Source: Gillisella vitis (GTDB lineage Bacteria > Pseudomonadota > Alphaproteobacteria > Rhizobiales > Rhizobiaceae). Taken from it: a stretch of 64,000 nucleotides of DNA. This document shows, piece by piece, positions 1 through 8,136 of this stretch. The position numbers were made by a program, and so were the translations under genes. Below the pieces are notes generated by a model. The model was not told the origin of the DNA. It saw only the letters and a list, made by a program, of their open reading frames with translations, and did not search any database. The stretch covers positions 124,001-188,000 of the forward strand of contig NZ_CP056049.1 of assembly GCF_021559775.1 (NCBI RefSeq), written 5' to 3'. The first letter of the stretch is position 1. Every line of letters begins with the position of its first letter.

Positions 1-662
1 CGACCGGTGGCGAAGGCGGCAAGCGAACCGGTGAAGACCAGCACGCCGCCGACAAGCAGCCCCGGCGCGATCAACGGCAGGGTGACTTGCCGGAACAGGC
101 GGGCAGGCGTCGCGCCAAGCGAGGTCGCGGCATCGATGATGCTCTGATCGATTGCCTCAATCACACCGATCAACGCCAGGATGGTCAGCGGCGTGAACAG
201 ATAGACCAGGCCGACAATCAGTGATCCCTCTGTAAACAGCAGCGGCACGGGCTGGTCGACGAGTCCAAGCGAGAGCAGGAAAGAATTGACCATGCCGTTG
301 CGGCCGAGAATGACCATCCAGGCAAAGCTTCTGACGAGAGCACTGGTTAAAAGCGGGAACACCGCGCAGATCAGCAGAATCTGCCTCCGCACGCCTGTCG
401 TCCGCGCGATGACGCTCGCGGCAACATAGCCGAGCACGAGTGAGAGGACCGTGGTGATCAGGGCGATGCGGATGGACCGCACGATGACGGTGATATTGTA
501 GTCGTAACTGAAGAACTGCCGGAAAAGCACAAGCCGATCGCCGACCGGTCCGATCGTGCCGGTGAAGGTCTGGATCACCGGCAGGACGAGCAGGGCGAGG
601 ATGATCAACGTTCCCGGTAGGACAAGGAGGGCAGGCAGACCGCGGCCGATCTTCGGTTTCAT
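1..662 (-). CDS. ABC transporter permease, PotB/spermidine-putrescine type (3' end outside window)
   Basis: The frame runs from an ATG at 662 off the left edge, giving about 220 residues. It starts MKPKIGRG, continues with a hydrophobic first segment, and shows several membrane spans. A permease EAA loop (DAATSLGATPARLF) lies near residues 185-200 and is the site that docks the ATPase. The fold and the neighbouring periplasmic binding protein (35 bp upstream in the same direction) suggest the inner-membrane channel of a polyamine- or small-organic-cation-type ABC importer. The substrate cannot be read from the sequence. The rest of the operon lies to the left of the window. Confidence 0.85.
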   Translation of the reverse strand, partial: MKPKIGRGLPALLVLPGTLIILALLVLPVIQTFTGTIGPVGDRLVLFRQFFSYDYNITVIVRSIRIALITTVLSLVLGYVAASVIARTTGVRRQILLICAVFPLLTSALVRSFAWMVILGRNGMVNSFLLSLGLVDQPVPLLFTEGSLIVGLVYLFTPLTILALIGVIEAIDQSIIDAATSLGATPARLFRQVTLPLIAPGLLVGGVLVFTGSLAAFATG

Positions 663-697
663 TGGATAGGGTTCTCCAAACGCTGTTGGTCAGCGGA

Positions 698-1723
698 TCA
701 CTGGCCGAAAATGTCGTTCCAGCGGTGTTCCCAATCGCTCTTCTGTGCCTGAATTGCCTTGAAATCGGGCTTTTGCAGCTTTGAGACGGCATCGGGGCCA
801 TAGGCCATGTCGCCGATCTGCTCAGGCTGCAGCTTGACGTTTTTGTTGACCGGGCTGTCGCCGACGGCCACAAATTTTTCCTGAACCGCCTGGCTCAGCT
901 TGTAATTGATGAATTGGTAGGCGAGTTCTGGATTAGCCCCGCGCTTGCCAATGTTGAGCGTATTGAAGATCGCGTAATCACCTTCAGACAGGGGAGCCCA
1001 TTTGGCATTCGGCACGGCTTTGTGAATGGCGGGTGCGGCAAAATCCTGAACGGCTGCCACAACCACTTCGCCGGTCGAGAACAGGTTTACCAGTTCCGAG
1101 CCTGTATTGTAGGTCTTGCGTATATTGAGCTTCAGTTCTGCCAGACTTTTGAAAGCGCGGTCCGGATCGGTGAGTGCATCGACGCCCGCGCGCTTACCGG
1201 CAATCACGGCAGTTAGCGGGCCGGTGGTCGTGTTGAAGCCGGGGATGGCGACCATGCCTTTCAGCTCGGGGCGCCAAAGATCCTTCCACGAGGTGATGGG
1301 CGCCTTTACCTTGGAGGCATCATACATAATGCCGTAATGACCAGCGACATAGGCCGGACCGTAGTCTTCTCCCTGGGGAGCCTTGGCGATGTCGTAGATC
1401 TCGGAAAGGTTTGGCAACTTCGCGCGGTCGATCTTGGCAAACACTCCGGCATCAATGCCCTGCTGGGTGAAGGCGTCGGTGATGAACATCACGTCGATGC
1501 CGCCGCGAATGCGCATCTTGTTGAGCCTGTCGGCATTGTTGCCGGTGTCGATTACCACCTTGCAGCCGCAAATCTTCTCGAATGGTTTGTAGAGAAATTC
1601 GTCGGATTGTTGCGGTGTATAGCCCCATTCAGAGACCACGAGTGTCTTCTCCTCAGCAGACGCCGAGGTCACGATTCCCGCCAAAACGGAAGCCACGAAG
1701 ATGGACGATAGTATGCGTGTCAT
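698..1723 (-). CDS. ABC transporter periplasmic substrate-binding protein, PotD/PotF-like
   Basis: About 341 residues. The chosen start is the ATG at 1723, because GGAG sits about 8 bases upstream and the protein then opens with a clean Sec signal peptide (MTRILSSIF...SASA). An ATG at 1744 would add 7 residues before the signal and is less likely. The mature part (VVSEWGYTPQQ, then a GGIDVMFITD segment) fits the spermidine/putrescine-type binding-protein family. It precedes the permease gene in the same operon. The ligand is unknown; related proteins bind polyamines, amino acids or opines. Confidence 0.85.
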   Translation of the reverse strand: MTRILSSIFVASVLAGIVTSASAEEKTLVVSEWGYTPQQSDEFLYKPFEKICGCKVVIDTGNNADRLNKMRIRGGIDVMFITDAFTQQGIDAGVFAKIDRAKLPNLSEIYDIAKAPQGEDYGPAYVAGHYGIMYDASKVKAPITSWKDLWRPELKGMVAIPGFNTTTGPLTAVIAGKRAGVDALTDPDRAFKSLAELKLNIRKTYNTGSELVNLFSTGEVVVAAVQDFAAPAIHKAVPNAKWAPLSEGDYAIFNTLNIGKRGANPELAYQFINYKLSQAVQEKFVAVGDSPVNKNVKLQPEQIGDMAYGPDAVSKLQKPDFKAIQAQKSDWEHRWNDIFGQ

Positions 1724-1976
1724 GCGGGGCTCCGTAAGTGTCATGACGTAATTTGCACATTAAGTGTGCGAAATCTCGATAAGCGCAGGATATGTGCAAT
1801 AACTGCTCCGGAGCAAGAAATATTTTCTAGTTAGAAAATATTCACCCACGAATCATAGGGTGCGCTGATGCGAAATACGGTTTCTGTGAACACCGTGTGC
1901 TTGTATCTCAATTGACCTTGCCCCACTGAACTAATCCATTTTGAAGTAAGCTCTGTCCCATTGAGAGGACCAGAGA

Positions 1977-2243
1977 ATGAAGCGCAACCGTTTCACAGAC
2001 GAGCAGATTATCGGGATATTGAAGGAGCATGAGGCAGGCACGCCGGTCTCGGAGCTTTGCCGCAAGCACGGCGTCAGCGATGCCAGCATCTATAAATGGA
2101 AGGCCAAATTCGGCGGAATGGAAGTTTCCGAAGCCAAGCGGCTGAAGACGCTGGAGGACGAAAACACGAAGCTGAAAAGGCTCCTGGCAGATGCGATGCT
2201 CGACAATTCGGCTTTGAAAGACCTTTTGGGAAAGAAGTGGTGA
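1977..2243 (+). CDS. IS3-family transposase OrfA (helix-turn-helix subunit)
   Basis: 88 residues starting MKRNRFTDEQI, with GAGG upstream. The first 50 residues form the HTH_Tnp_1/IS3 DNA-binding helix-turn-helix (LCRKHGVSDASIYKWKAKFGG). The C-terminal third is a heptad-like leucine zipper (LKTLEDENTKLKRLLAD) used for multimerisation. Its TGA stop overlaps the GTG of OrfB. In this family the two frames give either separate proteins or an OrfAB fusion by frameshifting. Confidence 0.92.
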   Translation: MKRNRFTDEQIIGILKEHEAGTPVSELCRKHGVSDASIYKWKAKFGGMEVSEAKRLKTLEDENTKLKRLLADAMLDNSALKDLLGKKW

Positions 2244-3166
2244 CGCCCGCAGCAAAGCGGAAAGCTGTCGCTCATCTGATGGATCACCACCAGATGAGCG
2301 AACGGCGGGCGTGTAAAGCCATCGGCTTTTGCCGGATGACGATCCGTTACGAGACCAGGCGCTGCGATGACTATGACCTTCGCGAGCGGATGAAGGCGCT
2401 GGCGCATGAACGCCGCCGCTTTGGATATCGACGACTTCATGTGCTGCTCAGGCGTGAGGGTCACCTTGTGAACCATAAGCGGCTCTTCCGGCTCTATCGG
2501 GAAGAGAAGCTGACGGTGCGCAAGCGCGGCGGTCGGAAACGGGCGATAGGCACACGAGCACCGATGCTGATCCCGCTTGCCGCCAATGACCGCTGGTCCC
2601 TCGACTTCGTGTCGGATCAGTTCACCGATGGGCGCAGGTTCCGGGTGCTGACCGTCGTCGATGATTGCACCAGAGAATGCCTTGGCCTCGTCGCCGATAC
2701 GTCTCTTTCTGGCCTGCGGGTTGCCCGTGAACTGGAGCGGATCATCGAGGGACGAGGCAAGCCGAAGATGATCGTCAGTGACAATGGCAGCGAATTCACC
2801 AGCAACGCGATCCTGCAATGGACGGATCGGACGAAGGTCGATTGGCATTACATCGCACCCGGCAAACCGATCCAGAACGCCTTCATCGAAAGCTTCAATG
2901 GGCGGCTGCGCGACGAGTTCTTGAATGAAACGCTCTTCTCGTCACTGAACCATGCTCGAGCAGGGCTTTCAAACTGGCGAGGCGACTACAACGATCATCG
3001 ACCACACTCTGGTCTAGGCTGGCTGACACCGGCCGAGTTCGCTCAGACCATCAACCCGCGACGTGATGCGGTGCTGCGCAGCCGAAATGGCTCCGCACCG
3101 CAACCCGCCGCTACCGCCCCGAATACAGCAACCCAAAACCACTGGAGCGAACTCAAAACTGGATAA
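2240..3166 (+). CDS. IS3-family transposase OrfB (DDE integrase domain)
   Basis: About 308 residues counted from the GTG at 2240, which overlaps the OrfA stop. The frame stays open further upstream, as expected for a frameshift fusion. It carries an N-terminal HTH_21 region (RRFGYRRLHVLLRREG) and an rve catalytic core. The three acidic residues are visible: Asp in WSLDFVSD, Asp in IVSDNGSEF, and Glu in AFIESFNGRLRDE. Length and all catalytic residues look complete, so the enzyme is probably functional. Confidence 0.92.
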   Translation: MTPAAKRKAVAHLMDHHQMSERRACKAIGFCRMTIRYETRRCDDYDLRERMKALAHERRRFGYRRLHVLLRREGHLVNHKRLFRLYREEKLTVRKRGGRKRAIGTRAPMLIPLAANDRWSLDFVSDQFTDGRRFRVLTVVDDCTRECLGLVADTSLSGLRVARELERIIEGRGKPKMIVSDNGSEFTSNAILQWTDRTKVDWHYIAPGKPIQNAFIESFNGRLRDEFLNETLFSSLNHARAGLSNWRGDYNDHRPHSGLGWLTPAEFAQTINPRRDAVLRSRNGSAPQPAATAPNTATQNHWSELKTG

Positions 3167-3184
3167 AACTTGGGGGCAAGGTCA

Positions 3185-3402
3185 CAAGGTCCCGCAAGGC
3201 GGATCGGTTGAAGCTGATCTACTGGGATGGCTCCGGGATCGTCATGGCCTACAAACGGCTGGAAGAGCACATGTTCATTTGGCCAGGTATCAAGGATGGT
3301 CTGATGACGCTGACCCACGCCCAGTTTGAAGCCCTCTTTGCAGGCCTCGATTGGCGGCGGGTTCATGCCATCCAGACGAGAACCCCGGAGACCATCGAAT
3401 AG
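3185..3402 (+). pseudogene. tnpB: IS66 TnpB accessory protein, 5'-truncated
   Basis: An open frame without its own start runs in from the IS3 end. It encodes about 72 residues that match the C-terminal part of IS66 Orf2 (KLIYWDGSGIVMAYKRLEE, then DWRRVHAI), ending at TAG 3400-3402. TnpB is usually about 115 residues, so roughly the first third is gone. It lies 69 bp before tnpC, as in intact IS66 elements. The truncation point coincides exactly with the neighbouring IS3 tip. Confidence 0.85.
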
Positions 3403-3471
3403 CTGCGGCACGATGACTCAGCACGGCAAATTTCGGAGGCAAATCGGCTCCGGATTTGGTAGCTTCCTGCC

Positions 3472-5061
3472 ATGTTTGATGCCGCCGACCTTCCCGATGA
3501 TGTTGCCGCCCTAAAGGCGATGCTGATCGCGGCGCAGGCACGCGAGGCGGCCAAGGATGTCGCGATAGCCAGCAAGGACGAGCATATCGCCCGCAAGGAT
3601 GAGCGGATCGAACGGCTTGAGAAGCTGGTTGCAGCGTTCAAGCAGGCCGCCTTCGGACGCAAATCCGAGAAGACCGATCCTAACCAATTCGACCTGGCGC
3701 TGGAAGACCTGGAAACGGCCATGGCTGCCATCCATGCCGAGGATGAGGCGGACGTTCCTGCTGGAAACCGGATTGCCAAGCCCCGCGCGATCAATCGCGG
3801 CTCCCTTCCAAAGCATCTTCCGCGTGTCGAAGAGGTGATCGAGCCGGAAAGCCTGATCTGCGCCTGCGGCGGTTGCCTGCATTGCATTGGCGAGGATGTC
3901 TCCGAGCGGCTGGACGTGATCCCGGCACAGTTCCGCGTAATCGTCACCCGTCGCCCCAAATATGCGTGCCGTGCCTGCACAGATAGAGTCGTTCAAGCTC
4001 CGGCACCGGTACGGTTGATCCAGGCAGGACTGCCGACGGAAGCCACCATCGCCCATGTGCTGGTCTCCAAATATGCAGACCACCTTCCGCTTTACCGTCA
4101 GGCCCAGATCATGAGCCGCCAGGGCATCGATCTCGACCGATCAACGCTGGCCGATTGGGTCGGTCGGGCAGCCTATGAACTGCGGCCCGTCTTCGATGCG
4201 TTGATCGCCAACCTGAAGCGCTCGACCAAGCTGTTCATGGACGAGACTCGTGCCCCGGTTCTCGATCCCGGCTCGCGTAAGACCAAGACCGGGTACTTCT
4301 GGGCGCTGGCGCGGGATGATCGACCATGGAGCGGCGGCGCTCCGCCAGGTGTCGCTTTCACCTATGCGCCTGGTCGCGGTGGCGTTCATGCCGAACGGAT
4401 ACTGCAGGGTTTCTCAGGCATCCTGCAGGTGGATGGATATGCCGGATACAACAGGTTGATCGCGCCAGACCGCGTTGGCCCGGACATTCGGCTCGCCTAT
4501 TGCTGGGCGCATGCCCGCCGCAAGCTGGTGGAGATCACCCGCAACGGCTCAGCACCAATTGCTGAGGACGGTGTCAAGCGGATCGGCGAACTGTATCGGA
4601 TCGAGGCTGAACTGCGCGGCCTTGATCCGCAGGCTCGCCTTGCAGGTCGGTTAGAACGGTCAGCGCCGCTCCTCGCCGACTTGGATACCTGGCTTGTCCA
4701 TCACCGCGCCCGCGTCGCAACGAAGTCCCAACTCGGCGAGGCAATGGCCTACATCGCCAAATACTGGGATGGGTTGAAGCTCTTCCTGACCGATGGCCGC
4801 ATCGAGATCGACAATAACAGTGTCGAGCGGACCATCCGGCCAATCGCCTTGAACAGGAAGAATGCTCTCTTCGCCGGGCACGACGCCGGAGCCGAGAATT
4901 GGGCAACCATCGCCTCGCTCATCGAGACCTGCAAGCTCAATACCGTCGAGCCGTTTGCGTATTTGACGAGTATCCTCACCGCCATCGTGAACGGCCACAA
5001 GCAAAGCCAGATCGACGACCTATTGCCGTGGAATTGGATGAACAAAGCAGCCCAAATTTAG
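3472..5061 (+). CDS. tnpC: IS66-family transposase TnpC
   Basis: 529 residues, full length for this family. The N-terminus is a coiled-coil-like segment (about residues 10-65, rich in Ala/Lys/Glu). A zinc-binding region follows (CACGGCLHC, then KYACRAC near residues 125-165). The catalytic DDE_Tnp_IS66 domain has FMDETRAPV, a VDGYAGYNRL motif and a C-terminal IEIDNNSVERTIRP block carrying the last acidic residue. It could act only in trans, because the left end of its element is missing. Confidence 0.92.
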   Translation: MFDAADLPDDVAALKAMLIAAQAREAAKDVAIASKDEHIARKDERIERLEKLVAAFKQAAFGRKSEKTDPNQFDLALEDLETAMAAIHAEDEADVPAGNRIAKPRAINRGSLPKHLPRVEEVIEPESLICACGGCLHCIGEDVSERLDVIPAQFRVIVTRRPKYACRACTDRVVQAPAPVRLIQAGLPTEATIAHVLVSKYADHLPLYRQAQIMSRQGIDLDRSTLADWVGRAAYELRPVFDALIANLKRSTKLFMDETRAPVLDPGSRKTKTGYFWALARDDRPWSGGAPPGVAFTYAPGRGGVHAERILQGFSGILQVDGYAGYNRLIAPDRVGPDIRLAYCWAHARRKLVEITRNGSAPIAEDGVKRIGELYRIEAELRGLDPQARLAGRLERSAPLLADLDTWLVHHRARVATKSQLGEAMAYIAKYWDGLKLFLTDGRIEIDNNSVERTIRPIALNRKNALFAGHDAGAENWATIASLIETCKLNTVEPFAYLTSILTAIVNGHKQSQIDDLLPWNWMNKAAQI

Positions 5062-5501
5062 CGGCCTTTTTGGTTTGAAGGGCCGAATCTATCTGTTCTC
5101 CGCAGTTCAATGACGGGGTCATGAGGCCGAACAGTTATGATGCGTTGGCTCCGGTAAGTCCTGCCGAGCTCGGAAACAATTTCAATTTCGCAAGCGACCT
5201 TGGCTGGGGCAACGATGGAAACCTTGATGGTTGCATTCGCAAGCCACACTTGCGGCATAGAATTTGCCTCCATCATTCGCAGAACCGCGCCCCGATAATA
5301 CTTCTCTGACGCAGCGATGACGCGACTGTCAGGAATCTCAGTCGCGTCCCTCAGCTTGAGCTGAACTTGGCTTTCGCCGAGACGTTCGAGGAGCGCAACG
5401 TACTGGCCCAAAGACCAATAGCCATCATGATCATTGTAACGGCTAACAAACGTTCCGAGGATGTCGTGGCAAATCCCTTTGAACTGGTTTCTTCTGGACA
5501 T
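5058..5501 (-). CDS. Hypothetical protein beside the IS66 end
   Basis: About 147 residues from the ATG at 5501 (MSRRNQFKG). An upstream ATG at 5546 would add 15 residues but lacks a better ribosome site. The protein looks genuinely coding (mixed soluble composition, residues such as FVSRYNDHDGYWSLGQ) but I recognise no domain, signal or membrane span. Its last codons (SNQKGR, TAA at 5060-5058) overlap the tnpC stop by 4 bp. The IS66 insertion may therefore have replaced its natural C-terminus. Confidence 0.5.
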   Translation of the reverse strand: MSRRNQFKGICHDILGTFVSRYNDHDGYWSLGQYVALLERLGESQVQLKLRDATEIPDSRVIAASEKYYRGAVLRMMEANSMPQVWLANATIKVSIVAPAKVACEIEIVSELGRTYRSQRIITVRPHDPVIELRRTDRFGPSNQKGR

Positions 5502-5691
5502 CTGCAATCTAACTCTCTGGCCGCCGACCAGAGGATATAGGAGCACTTCGCGATAGCAACGGCTCTGGCTTTGTTACCCCTCTAAAAGATTACCTAATAT
5601 GAGTGGCAAGCCGTTCAATTCATTCGCTCGCCCATGGAGAAGCTCGATCAGAGACCTGTAGGCAAGACAATGTGGGTCCGGAACAGCGGTT

Positions 5692-6180
5692 ACGGACAAA
5701 TGGCATCTTAATGAGGTTGTCATCACCATCGTTGGAAAGAAACGCTGGCTTTGGCGCGCCGTTGATCAGGACGGCTTTGTTCTCGACGTGCTGGTGCAAA
5801 GCCGCCGCAATGCCAAGGCGGCAAAACGTTTGATGCGCAAACTCCTCAAAACCCAAGGCCGTGCGCCACGTGCGATGATCACCCACAAGCTACGATCCTA
5901 TAGTGCGGGCAAGCGGGAGATCATGCCCGGCGTTGAACATCGTTCTCATAAGGGACTGAACAATCGGCCGGAAAACTCCCATCAGCCCGTCCGACGAAGG
6001 GAGAGGATCATGAAGCGCTTCACGTCAGAGCGACAGCTTCAGCGTTTCGTTTCCCTCCATGACCCGATCGCAAACCTCTTTCGCATTCCCCGCCACGATA
6101 TTCCATCCAACCATCGTCGCGAACTGCAAACCGAAGCCATGCAAGCATGGCACCAAATTGCGCGCCTTCAAGCTGCCTGA
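5692..6180 (+). pseudogene. IS6-family transposase, C-terminal remnant with lost catalytic Asp residues
   Basis: An uninterrupted frame of about 160 codons covers the catalytic part and end of an IS6/IS26-type DDE transposase (WHLNEVVITI, then RAVDQDGFVLDVLVQSRR, then MKRFTSERQLQRFVSLHDPIANLF). The N-terminal HTH portion is absent. Two of the three catalytic acids are replaced: WHLDE reads WHLNE, and MITDKLRSY reads MITHKLRSY. The Glu of ENSHQP remains. It is therefore truncated and catalytically dead. Confidence 0.85.
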
Positions 6181-6230
6181 ACTAATTCCTCACGCCAAGA
6201 TGGTGCGTTCAAGACGATAAGTTTACAGTG

Positions 6231-6374
6231 CCCTTTGAAATCATCTTTCGATTGGCGCTTCAGCTTTTCGGCAATGGCATTCAGAACCATCTCATCACTC
6301 CACAACATCGGGAGCGCAAATCATCTCTGATGATGGTCAACACCGCGTTAAGCCGAAAAATTTGCGAAAAGCCC
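6231..6374 (-). pseudogene. IS6-family left end and N-terminal stub, opposite orientation
   Basis: Read on the minus strand, 6374-6353 gives an IS6-type terminal repeat (GGGCTTTTCGCAAATTTTTC). It is followed by an ATG at 6290 and a short frame reading MVLNAIAEKLKRQSKDDFKG before similarity ends at 6231. The same sequence recurs at about 55.66-55.76 kb and in the element at 38982. It is a decayed transposon tip next to the unrelated 5692-6180 fragment. Confidence 0.6.
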
Positions 6375-6500
6375 ATTCCCAGCGGCCCATTCAAAGGATA
6401 GTTGGAAATGGAATTTCAATTATTTATTATTATTTAAATTATAGTTAGCTTAAATAAAATTGCAAAATATCAAGTTGTGAAGCGCATAAATGCAATTAAA

Positions 6501-6527
6501 TTGACTTCTCCTATAATATAATATATT
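6501..6527 (+). promoter_or_regulatory. Candidate sigma-70-type promoter of the peptide gene
   Basis: TTGACT at 6501-6506 is followed by a very AT-rich stretch with TATATT at 6522-6527 (15-bp spacing; TATTGC at 17 bp is the alternative). Transcription would start about 40 bases before the ATG at 6578, which has a strong GGAG ribosome site 8 bases upstream. The AT-rich block 6410-6535 contrasts with both sides and is otherwise empty. Confidence 0.4.
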
Positions 6528-6577
6528 GCTATTTACCGGCGCTGCATTAGCGTCGACAAATAATAAAGGAGTAAGAT

Positions 6578-6655
6578 ATGAAGAAATTTCTTGCCGTCTT
6601 TATTGGCGCATCTAAGCTTAATCGTCGTAAGCCCCGTTATATCTATACATACTGA
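6578..6655 (+). CDS. Putative 25-residue RiPP precursor peptide with C-terminal YIYTY
   Basis: ATG at 6578 with AAAGGAGTAAGAT upstream (GGAG spaced 8) opens a 25-codon frame ending at TGA 6653-6655. It begins MKKFLAVFIGASKL, a short partly hydrophobic leader, then NRRKPR, and ends YIYTY. Known short P450-linked RiPPs carry Tyr/Trp-rich C-terminal cores; the cittilin core is YIYY and biarylitide precursors are about five residues. The next genes are a P450 and a methyltransferase, the same pair that builds cittilin. I infer that the last five residues are the core and that the first about 20 are leader. That assignment rests on context and motif; no homologue was searched. It could instead be an uncharacterised small protein. 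Confidence 0.6.
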   Translation: MKKFLAVFIGASKLNRRKPRYIYTY

Positions 6656-6665
6656 TTACCTATTC

Positions 6666-6699
6666 GTCCTCGGGGGTTTAATTTTAAATTCCCGAGGAC
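6666..6699 (+). terminator. Long hairpin between peptide gene and P450 (attenuator candidate)
   Basis: GTCCTCGGG at 6666-6674 pairs perfectly with CCCGAGGAC at 6691-6699, and the loop can extend the stem (TTTAA / TTAAA). It starts 10 bases after the peptide stop. No uninterrupted T-tract follows, so partial termination or protection of the upstream mRNA is more likely than a full stop. Either would favour peptide over enzyme expression, a common arrangement in RiPP operons. Confidence 0.6.
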
Positions 6700-6765
6700 A
6701 CCGATTCTTTGTTTAAATTGATGTTAGTGAAATAGGCTTTCCAGTTTTGGCGGTTGCTATTTTAG

Positions 6766-8136
6766 ATGATCTCAGTTGAGAATTATCAACAAAAAATTCC
6801 AAATATTCGGCAGCGATGCCTTTTCAATAACAGCTTCAGGTTCCGCAAAGATCCTCTGTCACTGCTGTCCTCTTGCTGTGAAATTGATAGCCCTTTGATC
6901 GGCATCGATGACGGCTTCTATGTTGTAGTTGCCCCTGAGCTGATTGAATTGGTTCTTCATGACAAGCATCAAGTCTTTCGAAAGTCCCTTCCTGATGACG
7001 ATAGGGGCATGGTCAATTTTGCTTCTTCGATCATGAATAGCTCGGGTGAAGACTGGCGCCGCAAGCGAAAGGTGTTGCAACCCGGCTTTAATCCCGACGC
7101 CGTTGCTAAGGGCGTGGATGCAACAATCGAAATTACCCAGGGCCATCTCGATCAGTGGCAGGTCGAGCCTCCATCTTCCGACATTAGAAAATCCCTGCAA
7201 CGGCTGTGTTTTGACATCGGCTGTCAATTTTTTCTCAAGACCACGCTTGGCGAGAAGGAGCAGTCCGCGTTCGTGATCCTATCAGATTTGATCATAGCGA
7301 AGACGCGCGACGGCATACGCTTTCCACTCGGTCCATTCGACAGGACGGAGGCGCGACTTGCCAGTGCCCGCGATGCCGCGAAGGAACTGGCTGGCGCTGC
7401 CCTTGCTCGTGCGCGACAGCAGCGCGAGGGCAGAGACAAGAGCGTTGCATCGCACGATGGGTTCGAACAATCCTTCGATGAGGGGTCTGATGAGGATGAC
7501 ACCTGGCTGCGCGACGAGTTTTGCACCATGATCCTCTCGGGGCTGGAGCCGATGTCTGCCGGACTTGCTTGGACCTTGCACTTGTTGACAGCGCACCCGG
7601 ACGTTCTGCATCGTGTGACCGCAGAAATAGATGCGTTAGCTACGAACGGCGACGGCCCGATCAGTCTTGACGGATTGCCCGAAACAAGGGCTGCGCTCAA
7701 GGAGGCCCTGCGACTGTTCCCACCGGCCTGGCTGACCGGACGGACTGTCTTTGAGGATACGGTGCTCGGCGACTTCCTTCTCCCAAAGGGGAGCGCCCTG
7801 ATGATCAGTCCTTGGGTCAATCACCGCAGTGGCCGCTATTTCGACTTACCCGAGCACTATCGGCCCGACCGTTGGCTGGACGGCACGCTGGAAAAGCGCT
7901 TACCGCGCTGCGCCTTTTTCCCCTTTGGCGGGGGCAGCCGACGCTGCATTGGCGAGCATTTCAGCATGATCCACATGACAGCCATATTGGTCTGTATTTT
8001 GAGGCGCTTCACCTTGAAACGGATGCCACATACCAAAGTGCGACCCTATCCAGCACTCGTCTTACGCCCTTTGGGGGTCACTCTGACTTTAACACCCCGC
8101 GCTCCGGAAGCCGGACTAGATAGGAACTTCATATGA
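6766..8136 (+). CDS. Cytochrome P450
   Basis: 456 residues, full length and soluble (no N-terminal anchor). Visible P450 signatures are the C-helix WRRKRKVLQPGF (97-108), the K-helix ExxR as EALR (313-316), and the heme loop FPFGGGSRRCIG with axial Cys394. The I-helix reads SGLEPMS (258-264): the usual acid is followed by Pro, not the conserved Thr, as in some P450s that couple phenols rather than hydroxylate. No ribosome site stands out before the ATG. It overlaps the methyltransferase by 4 bp (ATGA). I infer crosslinking of the Tyr side chains of the upstream peptide; hydroxylation of another substrate is the alternative. Confidence 0.9.
   Translation: MISVENYQQKIPNIRQRCLFNNSFRFRKDPLSLLSSCCEIDSPLIGIDDGFYVVVAPELIELVLHDKHQVFRKSLPDDDRGMVNFASSIMNSSGEDWRRKRKVLQPGFNPDAVAKGVDATIEITQGHLDQWQVEPPSSDIRKSLQRLCFDIGCQFFLKTTLGEKEQSAFVILSDLIIAKTRDGIRFPLGPFDRTEARLASARDAAKELAGAALARARQQREGRDKSVASHDGFEQSFDEGSDEDDTWLRDEFCTMILSGLEPMSAGLAWTLHLLTAHPDVLHRVTAEIDALATNGDGPISLDGLPETRAALKEALRLFPPAWLTGRTVFEDTVLGDFLLPKGSALMISPWVNHRSGRYFDLPEHYRPDRWLDGTLEKRLPRCAFFPFGGGSRRCIGEHFSMIHMTAILVCILRRFTLKRMPHTKVRPYPALVLRPLGVTLTLTPRAPEAGLDRNFI

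Larger units (their letters stand above)
1913..3184 (+). mobile_element. IS3-family (IS407-group-like) insertion sequence
   Basis: A 1272-bp element with two overlapping transposase frames. The left end reads TGACCTTGCCCC and the right end finishes GGGGGCAAGGTCA, so the tips are inverted copies (TGACCTTG / CAAGGTCA). The bases just outside (CAAT left, CAAG right) do not match, so no 4-bp target duplication is visible. The right end abuts a 5'-truncated IS66, which suggests a deletion after insertion. The element looks intact and may be mobile. Confidence 0.85.
3185..5061 (+). mobile_element. IS66-family element, left part deleted
   Basis: It contains the 3' part of tnpB and a complete tnpC. 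The left terminus, tnpA and the first part of tnpB are missing and replaced by the right end of the IS3 element. No clear IS66 terminal repeat is visible after the tnpC stop, so the right boundary is uncertain; a convergent gene begins only 4 bp inside the tnpC end. The element cannot move on its own as it stands. Confidence 0.75.

Noticed and set aside
2090..2848. Long minus-strand frame opposite the IS3 transposase
   Set aside because: It is the antisense of OrfB with no protein-like pattern; IS transposase genes often leave such shadows.
3363..4083. Overlapping minus-strand frames across the IS66 tnpB/tnpC region
   Set aside because: They are antisense shadows of tnpC; both would require coding across the tnpB-tnpC gap.
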